Positions 1 to 7,631 of a stretch of DNA of 12,583 nt are shown piece by piece (position 1 is the first letter of the stretch; each line of letters starts with the position of its first letter). The position numbers were made by a program, and so were the translations under genes. The notes beneath the pieces are model-generated. The model made no database searches. It saw only the letters and a program-made list of their open reading frames with translations, and was not told where the DNA came from. Source of the stretch: Chlamydiota bacterium (GTDB lineage Bacteria; Chlamydiota; Chlamydiia; Chlamydiales; SM23-39); assembly GCA_021772165.1 (NCBI GenBank), contig JAJFMM010000129.1, forward strand, positions 1 to 12,583, read 5' to 3'.

Positions 1-396
1 ATCATCCTTGTAGACGGAGACCCAGATTTTTTTCGGGTCGAACTCGAAAACCTGCGTTGAGACATCCCAGGCAAAACCGATCGCCTCTTTTTTGAAGTAG
101 TCGCCAAAGGAGAAGTTCCCGAGCATCTCGAAAAAGGTGAGGTGGCGAGAGGTGTGGCCGACATTGTCCAGGTCATTGTGCTTGCCGCCGACGCGGACGC
201 ATTTTTGCGTGGTTGTGGCTCTCGTGTAGTCGCGCTTCGACTGACCCAAAAAGACATCTTTAAACTGGTTCATCCCCGCGTTGGTGAAGAGAAGCGTCGG
301 ATCGTCCAGAGGGACAACGGGAGCAGAGGGGACAATGGTGTGTCCTTGTGATTGAAAATATTTGAGAAAGTTTCGGCGAATTTCCTGAGAGAGCAT
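1..396 (-). CDS. alaS: Alanyl-tRNA synthetase, N-terminal part (132 codons, runs off the left edge)
   Basis: AlaRS charges tRNA-Ala with alanine in the cytoplasm. Read on the minus strand from the ATG at 396-394, the frame stays open to position 1 and begins MLSQEIRRNFLKYF. It then shows class II aaRS catalytic-core motifs typical of AlaRS: NAGMNQFKDVFLG, the TTTQKCVRVGGKHNDL segment, and motif 2 as SRHLTFFEMLGNFSFGDYF. This is a near-consensus AlaRS N-terminus, so the assignment is secure. The editing and C-terminal domains would lie to the left of the window. The start is fixed by the family N-terminus; only a weak AGG precedes it, in CAGGTTGTC. The gene is divergent from the Inc-like gene at 556, and a plausible promoter lies at 424-452. 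No frameshift or missing motif is seen in the visible part. Confidence 0.97.
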   Translation of the reverse strand, partial: MLSQEIRRNFLKYFQSQGHTIVPSAPVVPLDDPTLLFTNAGMNQFKDVFLGQSKRDYTRATTTQKCVRVGGKHNDLDNVGHTSRHLTFFEMLGNFSFGDYFKKEAIGFAWDVSTQVFEFDPKKIWVSVYKDD

Positions 397-423
397 GACA
401 ACCTGTTGATGCAAATGGCATCG

Positions 424-452
424 AGTTTATTCGATTCAGAGCAAAACGTCAA
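424..452 (-). promoter_or_regulatory. Candidate promoter for alaS
   Basis: On the minus strand, TTGACG (452-447) and TAAACT (429-424) are separated by exactly 17 nt. That matches the sigma70/sigma66 -35 box at 5 of 6 positions and the -10 box at 4 of 6. Transcription would begin about 20 nt upstream of the alaS ATG. A small inverted repeat (GATGC at 408-412, GCATC at 418-422) lies just downstream in the leader. Pattern-based only. Confidence 0.45.
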
Positions 453-480
453 AGCAGAACCGGCCCTCAAAGTTAAGAAT

Positions 481-509
481 TTGAGAGTAGGTTCGAAATT
501 AGGTGTAAT
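481..509 (+). promoter_or_regulatory. Strong candidate promoter for the Inc-like gene
   Basis: TTGAGA (481-486) and TGTAAT (504-509) are separated by 17 nt, and each box matches the sigma70-type consensus at 5 of 6 positions. The predicted transcription start near 516 lies downstream of the far-upstream TTG start possible at 352, so it supports the ATG at 556 as the real start. It is divergent from the alaS promoter within the same 160-bp gap. Confidence 0.6.
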
Positions 510-555
510 CTTTTGTTTAAGAGGAGCATATTATTTCGAAATTTTTGGGGGTCAT

Positions 556-1695
556 ATGAGTAGTATTACACCTGTTTCTTCGCAGGCAATTTCGCCTCCT
601 GTCACGGGGGGATCCAGGGCCTGGACCGATGTGAAAATCAAGCGGATTTGTCTCTATATTTTTGCAGGCCTCGCAGTGATAGGAGCTGCTGTTTGTGCGG
701 GGGTGGCTCCCATTGCTTCGCTCGCTTTTGTTTTAGGCTCCGGTGCAAGCCTCTGGTATGCCCGCACGCTCATCGATTATCAGAATCCCTCCATTCTAGC
801 GGCTCTTCGACGAGCTGCTCCGAGCTTTTCTCTGTCGGAGCTTCTTAAAAAACATGGATGGGACAATCTCTTATACTACCAACTTCTCGAGCCGATCGCA
901 TTTGAATCTACCTACCGCTCTCACGCGGATCTCCTCTCTTTCAATGAGATTGTGAGCCTCTTTTATGATGCGCAAAGTGCAATAGGCAGAACCCGTAGTC
1001 GGAGTGCGGCTTTTAGGAGTGCCGACTACTTCATTCCTTGTCCGGGTGAGTGGAAGGGGCAATTTAATCGCGAGACCAGGGGGATGGGCTGTGCGGAGAT
1101 CCTGGATCGCTATCCTCTCAAAGATTTGAAAGCGTTTGAGATTGTATCGAAGAGAGAGCTAGGCCTGCTGGAGAAAGCAGCTTCTGCTGTTCGAGCGTTT
1201 CGGGAAGGCAAGAGAGATCTTGAGCAGAGATTCTTCCATGAAACATCGCAGGCGCGCTCCGATCGAAACCGATCAAACGGCATTGCGAGGCTACAGTGCT
1301 GTCTGGTCGGTTGTCAGGAGATCGAGCGAGCACCGGAAAAAGAGGTGCACTGGATAAAAGATTTTTCTAAGGAGAGATACAAAACGCTGAGCAGTCGCTG
1401 CATGACGCTCAATCGCATCATCGATCAGGGCCATGCGTTGGAAAACTCAGATCTGCAAGCGATCGAAAGTCTAGAGAATTGGCTGGAGAGCAGCCGTTGG
1501 CTCTGCAATAGGCCGGCCTATCGAACTTCGCAAAACTTGCGCAACACAGCATTGCGTGCGGTCAAAGAGCAGTTTGATCGACATACAAAGCCCAAGCGGA
1601 AGGAGATCGATGCTCTGCAGCTAGAAAACCGAGAGCATTATGAGATCAAGATGGCTGAGATTGACAACGACTTTACTGGGTGTAGAGATGGCTGA
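556..1695 (+). CDS. Hypothetical protein with a bilobed hydrophobic domain, Inc-like (379 aa)
   Basis: The function is not recognised. After a short Ser/Thr/Pro-rich N-terminus (residues 1-20) and a basic stretch (KIKR), two hydrophobic segments at about residues 31-50 and 52-69 are separated by only one or two residues. This bilobed hairpin is the hallmark of chlamydial inclusion-membrane (Inc) proteins, which are type III-secreted. There is no classical cleavable signal peptide. The remaining ~300 residues are charged, predicted largely helical, and include a Leu/aromatic-rich stretch near residues 92-140. The reading frame extends upstream to a TTG at 352, but that start would overlap alaS and precede the promoter at 481-509. 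The ATG at 556, with GGGGG just upstream and GAGGAG further back, is preferred. The last 23 nt overlap the end of the convergent ABC-F gene. The Inc assignment is inference. Confidence 0.8.
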   Translation: MSSITPVSSQAISPPVTGGSRAWTDVKIKRICLYIFAGLAVIGAAVCAGVAPIASLAFVLGSGASLWYARTLIDYQNPSILAALRRAAPSFSLSELLKKHGWDNLLYYQLLEPIAFESTYRSHADLLSFNEIVSLFYDAQSAIGRTRSRSAAFRSADYFIPCPGEWKGQFNRETRGMGCAEILDRYPLKDLKAFEIVSKRELGLLEKAASAVRAFREGKRDLEQRFFHETSQARSDRNRSNGIARLQCCLVGCQEIERAPEKEVHWIKDFSKERYKTLSSRCMTLNRIIDQGHALENSDLQAIESLENWLESSRWLCNRPAYRTSQNLRNTALRAVKEQFDRHTKPKRKEIDALQLENREHYEIKMAEIDNDFTGCRDG

Positions 1696-3418
1696 GTCGA
1701 TCGAATAAGTTATCAATCTTCTTCTGAGTGGCTTCGATAGAGCGAAGAAGCTCTTTCGTCTCATCAAAACGTCCTGCATGCGTCAGCTCGTCGATCTTTT
1801 TATTGAGCTCTGCAATCGTCTTGTCCAGGTGATCGATCTTGTTTTCGCATGATTTGATTTCCGTCTCGATCGCTTTTGATCTGGAGCGTTCTGCTTTGCT
1901 ATCAGAGTCCTTCTTGCCTTTTTTCTCTTTTTCCTCTTCCCATCCCTCATTTTCGAGGAATTCATCATAGCTGCCGTTGAAGAGCTCTTGCTTCTGCTTG
2001 TGGCAAACCACCAGCTTGTTGAAGGCGATGCGTCTAAGCATCCATTCACTGTGAGTGACAACAACAACAGATCCGTGGAAATCTTCAATGGCGTCGATGA
2101 GGGCTTCGATCGATTCGATATCGAGATGGTGCGTCGGTTCATCGAGGAGGAGCAGGTTGCTGGGACGCGCAATGATCTTTCCGAGAAGGACGCGGCTCTT
2201 TTCACCGCCGGAGAGGATGGAGATCGGTTTTTTTGCCAGATCGCCGCCAAACATCATGAGACCGCAGATCCCGCGAATCTGCGTGAAATTGAGATCCGGA
2301 TTCGCAGAGGCGATCTCCTCTTCGATCCGGAGTGAGGCGTCGAGACGATCGATCGACGTTTGGCCGAAGACACCGAGGCGAAGAGTCTGGGAAACGGTGA
2401 TGTCGCCCTTTTCCGGCTCTAGTTCTTGCGAGAGCAATTTAAGAAGCGTGGATTTTCCGTAGCCGTTTTTCCCGATGATCGCAATGCGGTCTCCCTTCTC
2501 AATGGTCAGAGAAAAATCTTCGATCAGAGGTTTAGTCGGCTCATAGGAAAACTGAAGGTGAGAGGCGTCCACCATTTTCTTTCCATTGAAAGGGACCTCG
2601 CGGAAAGAAAAATCGAGCTGACGCAGATTTTTGAGCTTCTCGAGATCGGGGAGGCGATCGATCATCTTCTGGCGAGCTTGAGCCTGGGTCGCTTTGGTGG
2701 CTTTTGCGCCGAATCGATCAATAAAAGACTGCATATGCGCCTTTTTCTTCTCGAGCGTTTGGCGAGCCTGTTCATGCGTCTCCTCTTCCTGGGCGATTAG
2801 ATGGAAAAGATCAGAGCTTTTGCCCTTGATTTTGACGATTTTCTGGCGATGGATCCCCATCATATGAGTGGTCACGGCGTCTAAAAATTGCAGATCGTGC
2901 GAGATCAGGATCATCTCTCCCTTCCAGCTGCGAAGAAAGTTCTCAAGAAAACGAATGGAGAGAATGTCGAGGTAGTTGGTCGGCTCATCGAGTAGGAGAC
3001 AATCGGGCTCCGAGACGAGCACCTTCGCCAGCTGCACACGGAGCTGGTAGCCCCCGGAGAGACTATCCGGTGACTTGTCCATCATCTCTTCAGAAAAGCC
3101 CAGTCCAAAGAGGAGGGTCTCTGCCTTGTAAAGGAGATCTTTTTCATCGTCGGGAAGACCCAGAGCGGCCTCTCCCAGGATCGTCGGCTGTGTAAAACGG
3201 ATCTGCTGCTGAAGCAGGCCTAGGTGGTAGCCCTTGGGATAGACGATTGTGCCTTTATCCGGCTGCTCGGCTCCGGATAGGAGCTTAAAGAGAGTAGATT
3301 TACCCGAGCCATTACGCCCGATTAGGCCGCACCGCTCCCTTTTTTGCATGGTGAATGCCGCCTGCTCTAATAAAACCTGATCGCTGTAGGCAAGGCATAA
3401 TCCGTCCGCCTGAAACAT
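1673..3418 (-). CDS. ABC-F family ATPase (translation-associated, 581 aa)
   Basis: ABC-F proteins are soluble twin-ATPase proteins without membrane domains. Many bind the ribosomal E site and act on stalled or early-elongating ribosomes. Two complete nucleotide-binding domains are visible. The first has Walker A GRNGSGKST (34-42), signature LSGGY (120-124) and Walker B LLLDEPTNYLD (141-151). The second has Walker A GKNGYGKST (316-324), signature LSGGEKS (402-408) and Walker B LLLLDEPTHHLD (422-433). The linker (~215-265) contains FIDRFGAKATKATQAQAR, typical of the ABC-F P-site tRNA interaction motif and close to YheS-like members. A Lys/Glu-rich, coiled-coil C-terminal extension (~495-577) follows, as in Uup/YheS. 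The ATG at 3418 is preceded by AGAGG with 4-nt spacing. I cannot fix the subfamily, so no symbol is given. The 3' end overlaps the convergent gene ending at 1695. Confidence 0.95.
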   Translation of the reverse strand: MFQADGLCLAYSDQVLLEQAAFTMQKRERCGLIGRNGSGKSTLFKLLSGAEQPDKGTIVYPKGYHLGLLQQQIRFTQPTILGEAALGLPDDEKDLLYKAETLLFGLGFSEEMMDKSPDSLSGGYQLRVQLAKVLVSEPDCLLLDEPTNYLDILSIRFLENFLRSWKGEMILISHDLQFLDAVTTHMMGIHRQKIVKIKGKSSDLFHLIAQEEETHEQARQTLEKKKAHMQSFIDRFGAKATKATQAQARQKMIDRLPDLEKLKNLRQLDFSFREVPFNGKKMVDASHLQFSYEPTKPLIEDFSLTIEKGDRIAIIGKNGYGKSTLLKLLSQELEPEKGDITVSQTLRLGVFGQTSIDRLDASLRIEEEIASANPDLNFTQIRGICGLMMFGGDLAKKPISILSGGEKSRVLLGKIIARPSNLLLLDEPTHHLDIESIEALIDAIEDFHGSVVVVTHSEWMLRRIAFNKLVVCHKQKQELFNGSYDEFLENEGWEEEKEKKGKKDSDSKAERSRSKAIETEIKSCENKIDHLDKTIAELNKKIDELTHAGRFDETKELLRSIEATQKKIDNLFDRLSHLYTQ

Positions 3419-3527
3419 AGTACCTCTGTAAATCGGAGGAGTATAGCAGAGGAGATATTAATTTTCTCCTTGATCTGAACACATGTCAGGGGACAAAATA
3501 AGTTTTTTTAAAGGAGAAATGTTCACC
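3419..3527. promoter_or_regulatory. Divergent intergenic region with a 6-bp inverted repeat
   Basis: This is the gap between the divergent ABC-F and tkt genes. AGGAGA (3450-3455) and TCTCCT (3465-3470) form a perfect 6-bp inverted repeat around an AT-rich centre, immediately upstream of the ABC-F extended -10. It could be an operator or merely a chance repeat. No convincing tkt promoter is seen: TTGATC at 3470-3475 has no good -10 at 17 nt. AAGGAG at 3511-3516 is the tkt ribosome-binding site. Confidence 0.3.
3440..3448 (-). promoter_or_regulatory. Extended -10 promoter element for the ABC-F gene
   Basis: On the minus strand the sequence reads TGCTATACT, an extended -10 (TGn followed by TATACT, 5 of 6 to consensus). 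It sits about 22 nt upstream of the ABC-F ATG. No good -35 box is seen 17 nt further upstream, which fits an extended -10 promoter. Confidence 0.5.
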
Positions 3528-5522
3528 ATGGAAGAAGACCAGAAAAAATTACTCGGTAAAACAGCCAATGCAATTCGACAACTCTCCATGGAAGCGGTTC
3601 AAAAAGCTGATTCTGGACACCCGGGATTGCCGATGGGCTGCGCTGAATTTGGTGCTTACCTCTATGGGGTTCAACTCCGCCACAATCCAAAAAATCCCAA
3701 ATGGGCCAACCGCGACCGCTTTGTGCTCTCCGCCGGACACGGATCGATGTGGCTCTATTCCTGCCTGAATCTATCCGGATTCAAGGTCTCGATCGAAGAT
3801 ATCAAGCAGTTCCGCGAGCTCAACTCCATTACACCAGGCCACCCGGAATATGGCATGACAGAGGGTGTCGAGGTGACAACCGGACCTCTCGGTCAAGGTG
3901 TTGGTAATGCCGTGGGAATGGCGCTTGGCCTAAAAATATTGGGAGCTAAGTTCAATAAAGAGGGCTTTCCTCTCTTTTCCTCCAAAGTGTTCTGCCTCGC
4001 AGGCGACGGCTGCATGATGGAAGGGATCTCCTCGGAAGCAGCTTCCTTTGCAGGGCATCTTCAGCTCAACAATCTAGTTCTAGTCCATGACAACAACCAT
4101 GTCTGTCTCGACGGATTTACCTCTGAGAGTTTCACAGAAGATACCAAAGCGCGCTACCGCGCCTACGGCTGGGATGTGCGCGAGCTCGATGGCTACGATT
4201 TTGATGCCATGGACGTTCTTTTCAAAGAGCTAAGGGAGCATCAGGACAGACCCGTGTTCATCTCCATGAAAACGATCATCGGAAAGGGCTCTCCAAATAA
4301 AGAGGGCACCAACAAGGCGCACGGCTCTCCACTTGGACCGGAAGAAGTGGCTCTGACTAAAGAAGCTCTTGGTCTTCCGAAAGAAGAATTTTACGTCCCA
4401 CAAGCGGTACGCACCTATTTCGATCAGAGATTGGAAAAAGACGCTCAGCTCGAAACAGAGTGGAATGAGCTATTTCGTCGATGGGAATCAGCCTACCCTG
4501 ATCTGGCAGAAGAGTTCAAAAAAATGCAGAACCAAGCGCTTCCCGACAATCTGGAAGAGCTGCTCAATGCAACGGAGATCAAAACACCAATCGCCGGAAG
4601 AGCTGCTTCGCAACTCGTTCTCAATACACTCGGTAAGCATCTTCCGCAAATCGTCGGTGGATCTGCAGACCTCTCTGTGTCCGATTTGACGATGATGAAA
4701 GAATTTCCAATCATCACAGCGGAGAATTTCAACGGACGCAATATTAAATATGGCGTAAGAGAATTTGCTATGGCGACGATCGTCAATGGATTGTCTGTGA
4801 CAAACATGTTGACGCCCTATTGCGGAACTTTCTTTACCTTCTCCGATTACATGCGCAATGCGGTGCGCCTCGCGTGCTTGTCTCACTACCATGTAATTTA
4901 TCAATACACGCACGACTCCATTTTCCTCGGACAAGATGGCCCGACGCACCAGCCGATCGAGCAGCTTGCATCTCTCCGTGCGCTCCCGCATCTACATGTC
5001 ATCCGCCCGGCAGACTCGAATGAAGTGCGCATGGCCTGGATCGCAGCTCTACGCTACAAGGGACCGACAGCGATCGTCCTTTCCAGACAGAATCTACCTG
5101 AGTTGGCTCACACAAAAGTTCCTTTCGATAGCGGAATGGGCCGAGGCGCTTACATCGTTAAAAAAGAGAAGAGCAAACCAGACTTTACGCTTTTGGCGAC
5201 AGGCTCGGAACTCTCTCTTGCAATCGATGCCTCAGAGCGCCTTGAAAAGATGGGCAAGAATGTGAGAGTCGTCTCATTTGCTTGCTGGGAACTCTTTGAA
5301 AAACAGAGTGAAGAGTATATCAACTCCGTGGTCGGCGGCGATCTAGGTGTACGCGTGTCCATTGAAGCGGCCACCGACTTCGGCTGGTACAAGTACATCG
5401 GACCCGAGGGGATTGCTATCTGCATGGAAGGCTTCGGTCATTCAGCGCCCGCAGCAGAGCTCGCACAAGAATTTGGATTCACTGTCGATGCGATCGTAGA
5501 GCGCCTCCTTGCAGATGAATAA
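3528..5522 (+). CDS. tkt: Transketolase (664 aa)
   Basis: Transketolase transfers two-carbon ketol units between sugar phosphates in the non-oxidative pentose phosphate pathway, using thiamine diphosphate and a divalent metal. Seen here: the SGHPG active-site His (residue 31); AGHGSM (His71); GPLGQG (119-124); the ThDP/metal motif running from GDGCMMEG (159-) to NN (189-190); the catalytic Glu in VREFAMATIVNG (Glu411, the same number as in E. coli TktA); and HDSIFLGQDGPTHQP. The length matches the family (E. coli TktA is 663 aa). In-frame ATGs lie at 3483, 3519 and 3528. The AAGGAG at 3511-3516 is only 2 nt from 3519 but 11 nt from 3528, and 3528 gives the family-like N-terminus, so it is chosen. 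The stop overlaps the hemE start by 8 nt, suggesting co-transcription and translational coupling. Confidence 0.97.
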   Translation: MEEDQKKLLGKTANAIRQLSMEAVQKADSGHPGLPMGCAEFGAYLYGVQLRHNPKNPKWANRDRFVLSAGHGSMWLYSCLNLSGFKVSIEDIKQFRELNSITPGHPEYGMTEGVEVTTGPLGQGVGNAVGMALGLKILGAKFNKEGFPLFSSKVFCLAGDGCMMEGISSEAASFAGHLQLNNLVLVHDNNHVCLDGFTSESFTEDTKARYRAYGWDVRELDGYDFDAMDVLFKELREHQDRPVFISMKTIIGKGSPNKEGTNKAHGSPLGPEEVALTKEALGLPKEEFYVPQAVRTYFDQRLEKDAQLETEWNELFRRWESAYPDLAEEFKKMQNQALPDNLEELLNATEIKTPIAGRAASQLVLNTLGKHLPQIVGGSADLSVSDLTMMKEFPIITAENFNGRNIKYGVREFAMATIVNGLSVTNMLTPYCGTFFTFSDYMRNAVRLACLSHYHVIYQYTHDSIFLGQDGPTHQPIEQLASLRALPHLHVIRPADSNEVRMAWIAALRYKGPTAIVLSRQNLPELAHTKVPFDSGMGRGAYIVKKEKSKPDFTLLATGSELSLAIDASERLEKMGKNVRVVSFACWELFEKQSEEYINSVVGGDLGVRVSIEAATDFGWYKYIGPEGIAICMEGFGHSAPAAELAQEFGFTVDAIVERLLADE

Positions 5523-6552
5523 CAAATTTCTAGATGCACTTCGTGGTCAAAATCAAGGTCCTCCTCCTGTCTGGCTTATGCGCCAGGCAGGTCGCTACCT
5601 GCCGAGCTACCAGGCGCTCAGAAAAAAACACTCTCTCTACGACCTCTTTTTCACGCCAGAGCTTGCTCGACAAGCAACACTTCTTCCCGTCGATGAGATC
5701 GGTGTCGATGCTGCGATTCTCTTTTCCGATATCACCGTCATCGTAAAAGCTCTCGGTTTGAGCCTCGATTTTAAAGAGGGATTTGGTCCGGTAGTCGAGC
5801 TGCGCATCGAAAGTGCGTCTCAAATTGACAACTTGCCTTCTCCTTCCATGGAAAGTCTGGAGCCGATTGCGGAGACGATCCGTCTGCTTCGAAGAGAGCT
5901 GCAAGTGCCTCTCATTGGCTTTTGCGGAGGCCCCTTCACAGTGGCCAGTTACATGATCGAACGAAAAGGCGGCTCAGATCTACCGCTGATTAAGCGCTGG
6001 CTCTACTGCGATCCTATGAGTTTACATCGTCTGCTGAGGCGTCTAACCGATGCGACAAAAATGTATCTCGATCTACAGATCGACAATGGAGCACAAGCGA
6101 TCCAAGTGTTCGATTCTTGGGCGCATGTTTTGACGCAGCCCGATCTGCAAACGTTCTGCTTGCCGTATCATCGAGAGCTGATTGAGCATGTGCAGCAAAG
6201 AGGCGTACCCGCCATCTCGTTCATGCGCTCCTCCTGCCTCCATATAAGAGAGATCGCCGCCTTTAAGCCCGATGCGATTAGCTGTGATTGGCAACAGCCA
6301 CTCGCTACCATGCGTCAAATTGTAGGCCCAGAGATCGCTCTGCAAGGCAATCTCGATCCAGATCTGCTCTTCGCTCCGCTCGAGGTGATTGAGGCTAAAG
6401 TGAGAGAACTGTTGGCTTCGATGGACTCCGATCCCGGATTCATCGTCAATCTCGGTCACGGAGTGAAACCTGACATTCCTTGGCAATCTGTTCGGCATTT
6501 AGTGAGAACAGTTCAGGAGGAAGCAAATGCAGTTTCAATCCTATCTATTTGA
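5515..6552 (+). CDS. hemE: Uroporphyrinogen decarboxylase (345 aa)
   Basis: HemE removes four carboxylates from uroporphyrinogen III to give coproporphyrinogen III, the first of three consecutive haem steps encoded in this window. Family signatures are clear: PVWLMRQAGRYLP (19-30), the catalytic Asp in FSDI (Asp72), GFCGGPFTVASYM with the conserved Tyr (~146), DSWAHVL (~200-206), GNLDP, and the C-terminal NLGHG with the conserved His (~315). The length is typical. The ATG at 5515 sits inside the end of tkt (8-nt overlap), with only a weak Shine-Dalgarno sequence, which suggests translational coupling. An in-frame TTG two codons upstream is less likely. Its 3' end overlaps the following HAD gene by 26 nt. 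Confidence 0.97.
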   Translation: MNNKFLDALRGQNQGPPPVWLMRQAGRYLPSYQALRKKHSLYDLFFTPELARQATLLPVDEIGVDAAILFSDITVIVKALGLSLDFKEGFGPVVELRIESASQIDNLPSPSMESLEPIAETIRLLRRELQVPLIGFCGGPFTVASYMIERKGGSDLPLIKRWLYCDPMSLHRLLRRLTDATKMYLDLQIDNGAQAIQVFDSWAHVLTQPDLQTFCLPYHRELIEHVQQRGVPAISFMRSSCLHIREIAAFKPDAISCDWQQPLATMRQIVGPEIALQGNLDPDLLFAPLEVIEAKVRELLASMDSDPGFIVNLGHGVKPDIPWQSVRHLVRTVQEEANAVSILSI

Positions 6553-7201
6553 TCTCGACGATACACTGATCGATTTTAAGGCTAGCGAGAGCATCGGTTT
6601 GCAGAAATGTAGAGAAGCTCATTTTCCTCTGGTGGAAAGAGCGAGTTTTGAAAAAGACTTTCACGCCATCAACCGCTCTCTCTGGCAAAGCGCTGAGCAA
6701 GGCGATTTTCCCATCGGCCAAATTGACCAAGAACGTTTCGCTAGACTCTGTCGCCTCTACGATAGAGAGGAAGATCAGAAAATTGCAGCCTATTATGGAG
6801 AAAGTCTCGTTCAGCACTCTTCTTGGATTGAAGGGGCTCGTGAATTGCTTGTTGCTCTACAAGAATGTGGTGCTAAAATCGGCTATCTGACCAACGGCTT
6901 TTCTCGCATACAAAAAGCAAAGGTAGAGAAGCTGGGATTGAACCGCTTTTCTGAAGTACTTGTGATCTCAGAAGAAGTGGGCATGGCCAAGCCGAAGCCG
7001 GAGATCTTTTTTCATGCACTCTAACAGATGGGCTCTTCGCCAAAGGAGACGCTGATGGTGGGCGATTCGTTGACCAGCGATGGACAGGGCGCTCGCAATG
7101 CGGGATTGCCATTTTGCTGGTTCAATCCGCATCAGAGAGATCCATCGGCAGATTGGACGCCAGAGTTCATTCTGGATCACTTAGACCAATTCCCCTTTTA
7201 A
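6527..7201 (+). pseudogene. HAD-superfamily (YjjG-like) phosphatase interrupted by an in-frame TAA
   Basis: HAD hydrolases of this type dephosphorylate nucleotides or other small phosphates through an Asp nucleophile. Motif I is FDLDDTL (nucleophile Asp9, acid/base Asp11), motif II is YLTNGF (Thr122), and motif III lies in GMAKPKPEIF (Lys155). Codon 166 is TAA (7022-7024). Reading straight through it in the same frame gives QMGSSPKETLMVGDSLTSD, with motif IV Asp180/Asp185, then INAG-type sequence (GARNAG) and a natural TAA at 7199-7201. The full span would be about 224 residues, the usual YjjG length. The 165-aa product lacks motif IV, which binds Mg2+, so it should be inactive. An in-frame ATG at 7028, two codons past the stop, could restart a 57-aa fragment. 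AGGAGG lies 8 nt before the 6527 ATG. Options are a recent nonsense mutation, readthrough or a sequencing error. Confidence 0.85.
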
Positions 7202-7225
7202 AAATTCTTTTATTCATGCTAAGAT
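7197..7225 (+). promoter_or_regulatory. Candidate extended -10 promoter for the 105-aa gene
   Basis: TTTAAA (7197-7202) lies 17 nt before TAAGAT (7220-7225), which is preceded by TG at 7217-7218 to make an extended -10 (TGCTAAGAT). The predicted start near 7232 gives a ~30-nt leader. The -35 overlaps the stop codon of the broken HAD gene. Confidence 0.45.
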
Positions 7226-7261
7226 ACCTGGCTTTTCAAACTTTAAATAAGTGAGGGAAGT

Positions 7262-7579
7262 ATGATTAGGGCAGTAGCAGGTGTTTTGAGTCGCGCTGGA
7301 GTCGCACCACAACAGTTAATACGAAGAGCATGCTCTTCCGAGTCAGATAAAATTTCTCGAGCTATAGAAAAAATATTGTCGGAGCGCCCTGAAATGCTTG
7401 AGCCAGCCTATGTCTGGCCTTCAATAGTTCGTTTGGGTTGTCCAGACAGGAATGATCCAGAGTATTGTAAATGGGTGGAAAAGTTAACCCCTCTGATAGA
7501 GCAGATTGCTGCGGATAATAAAGCAGGTCGCCCTGTAGAGAGGGGTGATCTTAAGAATCTACTTGACCTCCTCACTTAA
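7262..7579 (+). CDS. Hypothetical protein, 105 aa, with an Arg-rich acid-free N-terminus
   Basis: Not recognised. The ATG at 7262 has a good ribosome-binding site (GAGGGAAG ending 2 nt before it), and an extended -10 promoter lies upstream, so the gene is probably real. Residues 1-26 (starting MIRAVAGVLSRAGV) contain four Arg and no Asp or Glu, and are Ala/Val/Leu-rich. They end in RRACSS, after which the protein becomes charged and mostly helical, with a Pro/Trp segment (PAYVWPSIVRLG) in the middle. The N-terminus resembles an amphipathic presequence rather than a Sec signal, since it has no long hydrophobic core. The gene sits between the hemE and hemN-hemG transcription units but has no visible link to haem synthesis. 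Confidence 0.7.
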   Translation: MIRAVAGVLSRAGVAPQQLIRRACSSESDKISRAIEKILSERPEMLEPAYVWPSIVRLGCPDRNDPEYCKWVEKLTPLIEQIAADNKAGRPVERGDLKNLLDLLT

Positions 7580-7631
7580 TTTTTTTCTGGAAACATTCGG
7601 CTTAAATCCCTTCAATCCATAAACTTTTTTT

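Noticed and set aside
352..555. Upstream TTG extension of the Inc-like reading frame (68 extra codons).
   Set aside because: It would overlap alaS on the other strand, it starts before the well-formed promoter at 481-509, and the extra residues have no recognisable features. The ATG at 556 is preferred.
1988..2800. Open frames on the plus strand opposite the ABC-F gene.
   Set aside because: They are shadows of the minus-strand gene: composition is atypical, there are no ribosome-binding sites, and the ABC-F motifs fully explain the stretch.
7540..7586. Possible terminator at the end of the 105-aa gene: GAGGGG (7540-7545) with CTCCTC (7568-7573), then a T-tract.
   Set aside because: The loop is about 22 nt, one pair is a wobble, and 6 nt separate the stem from the T-tract, so it is too weak to call.
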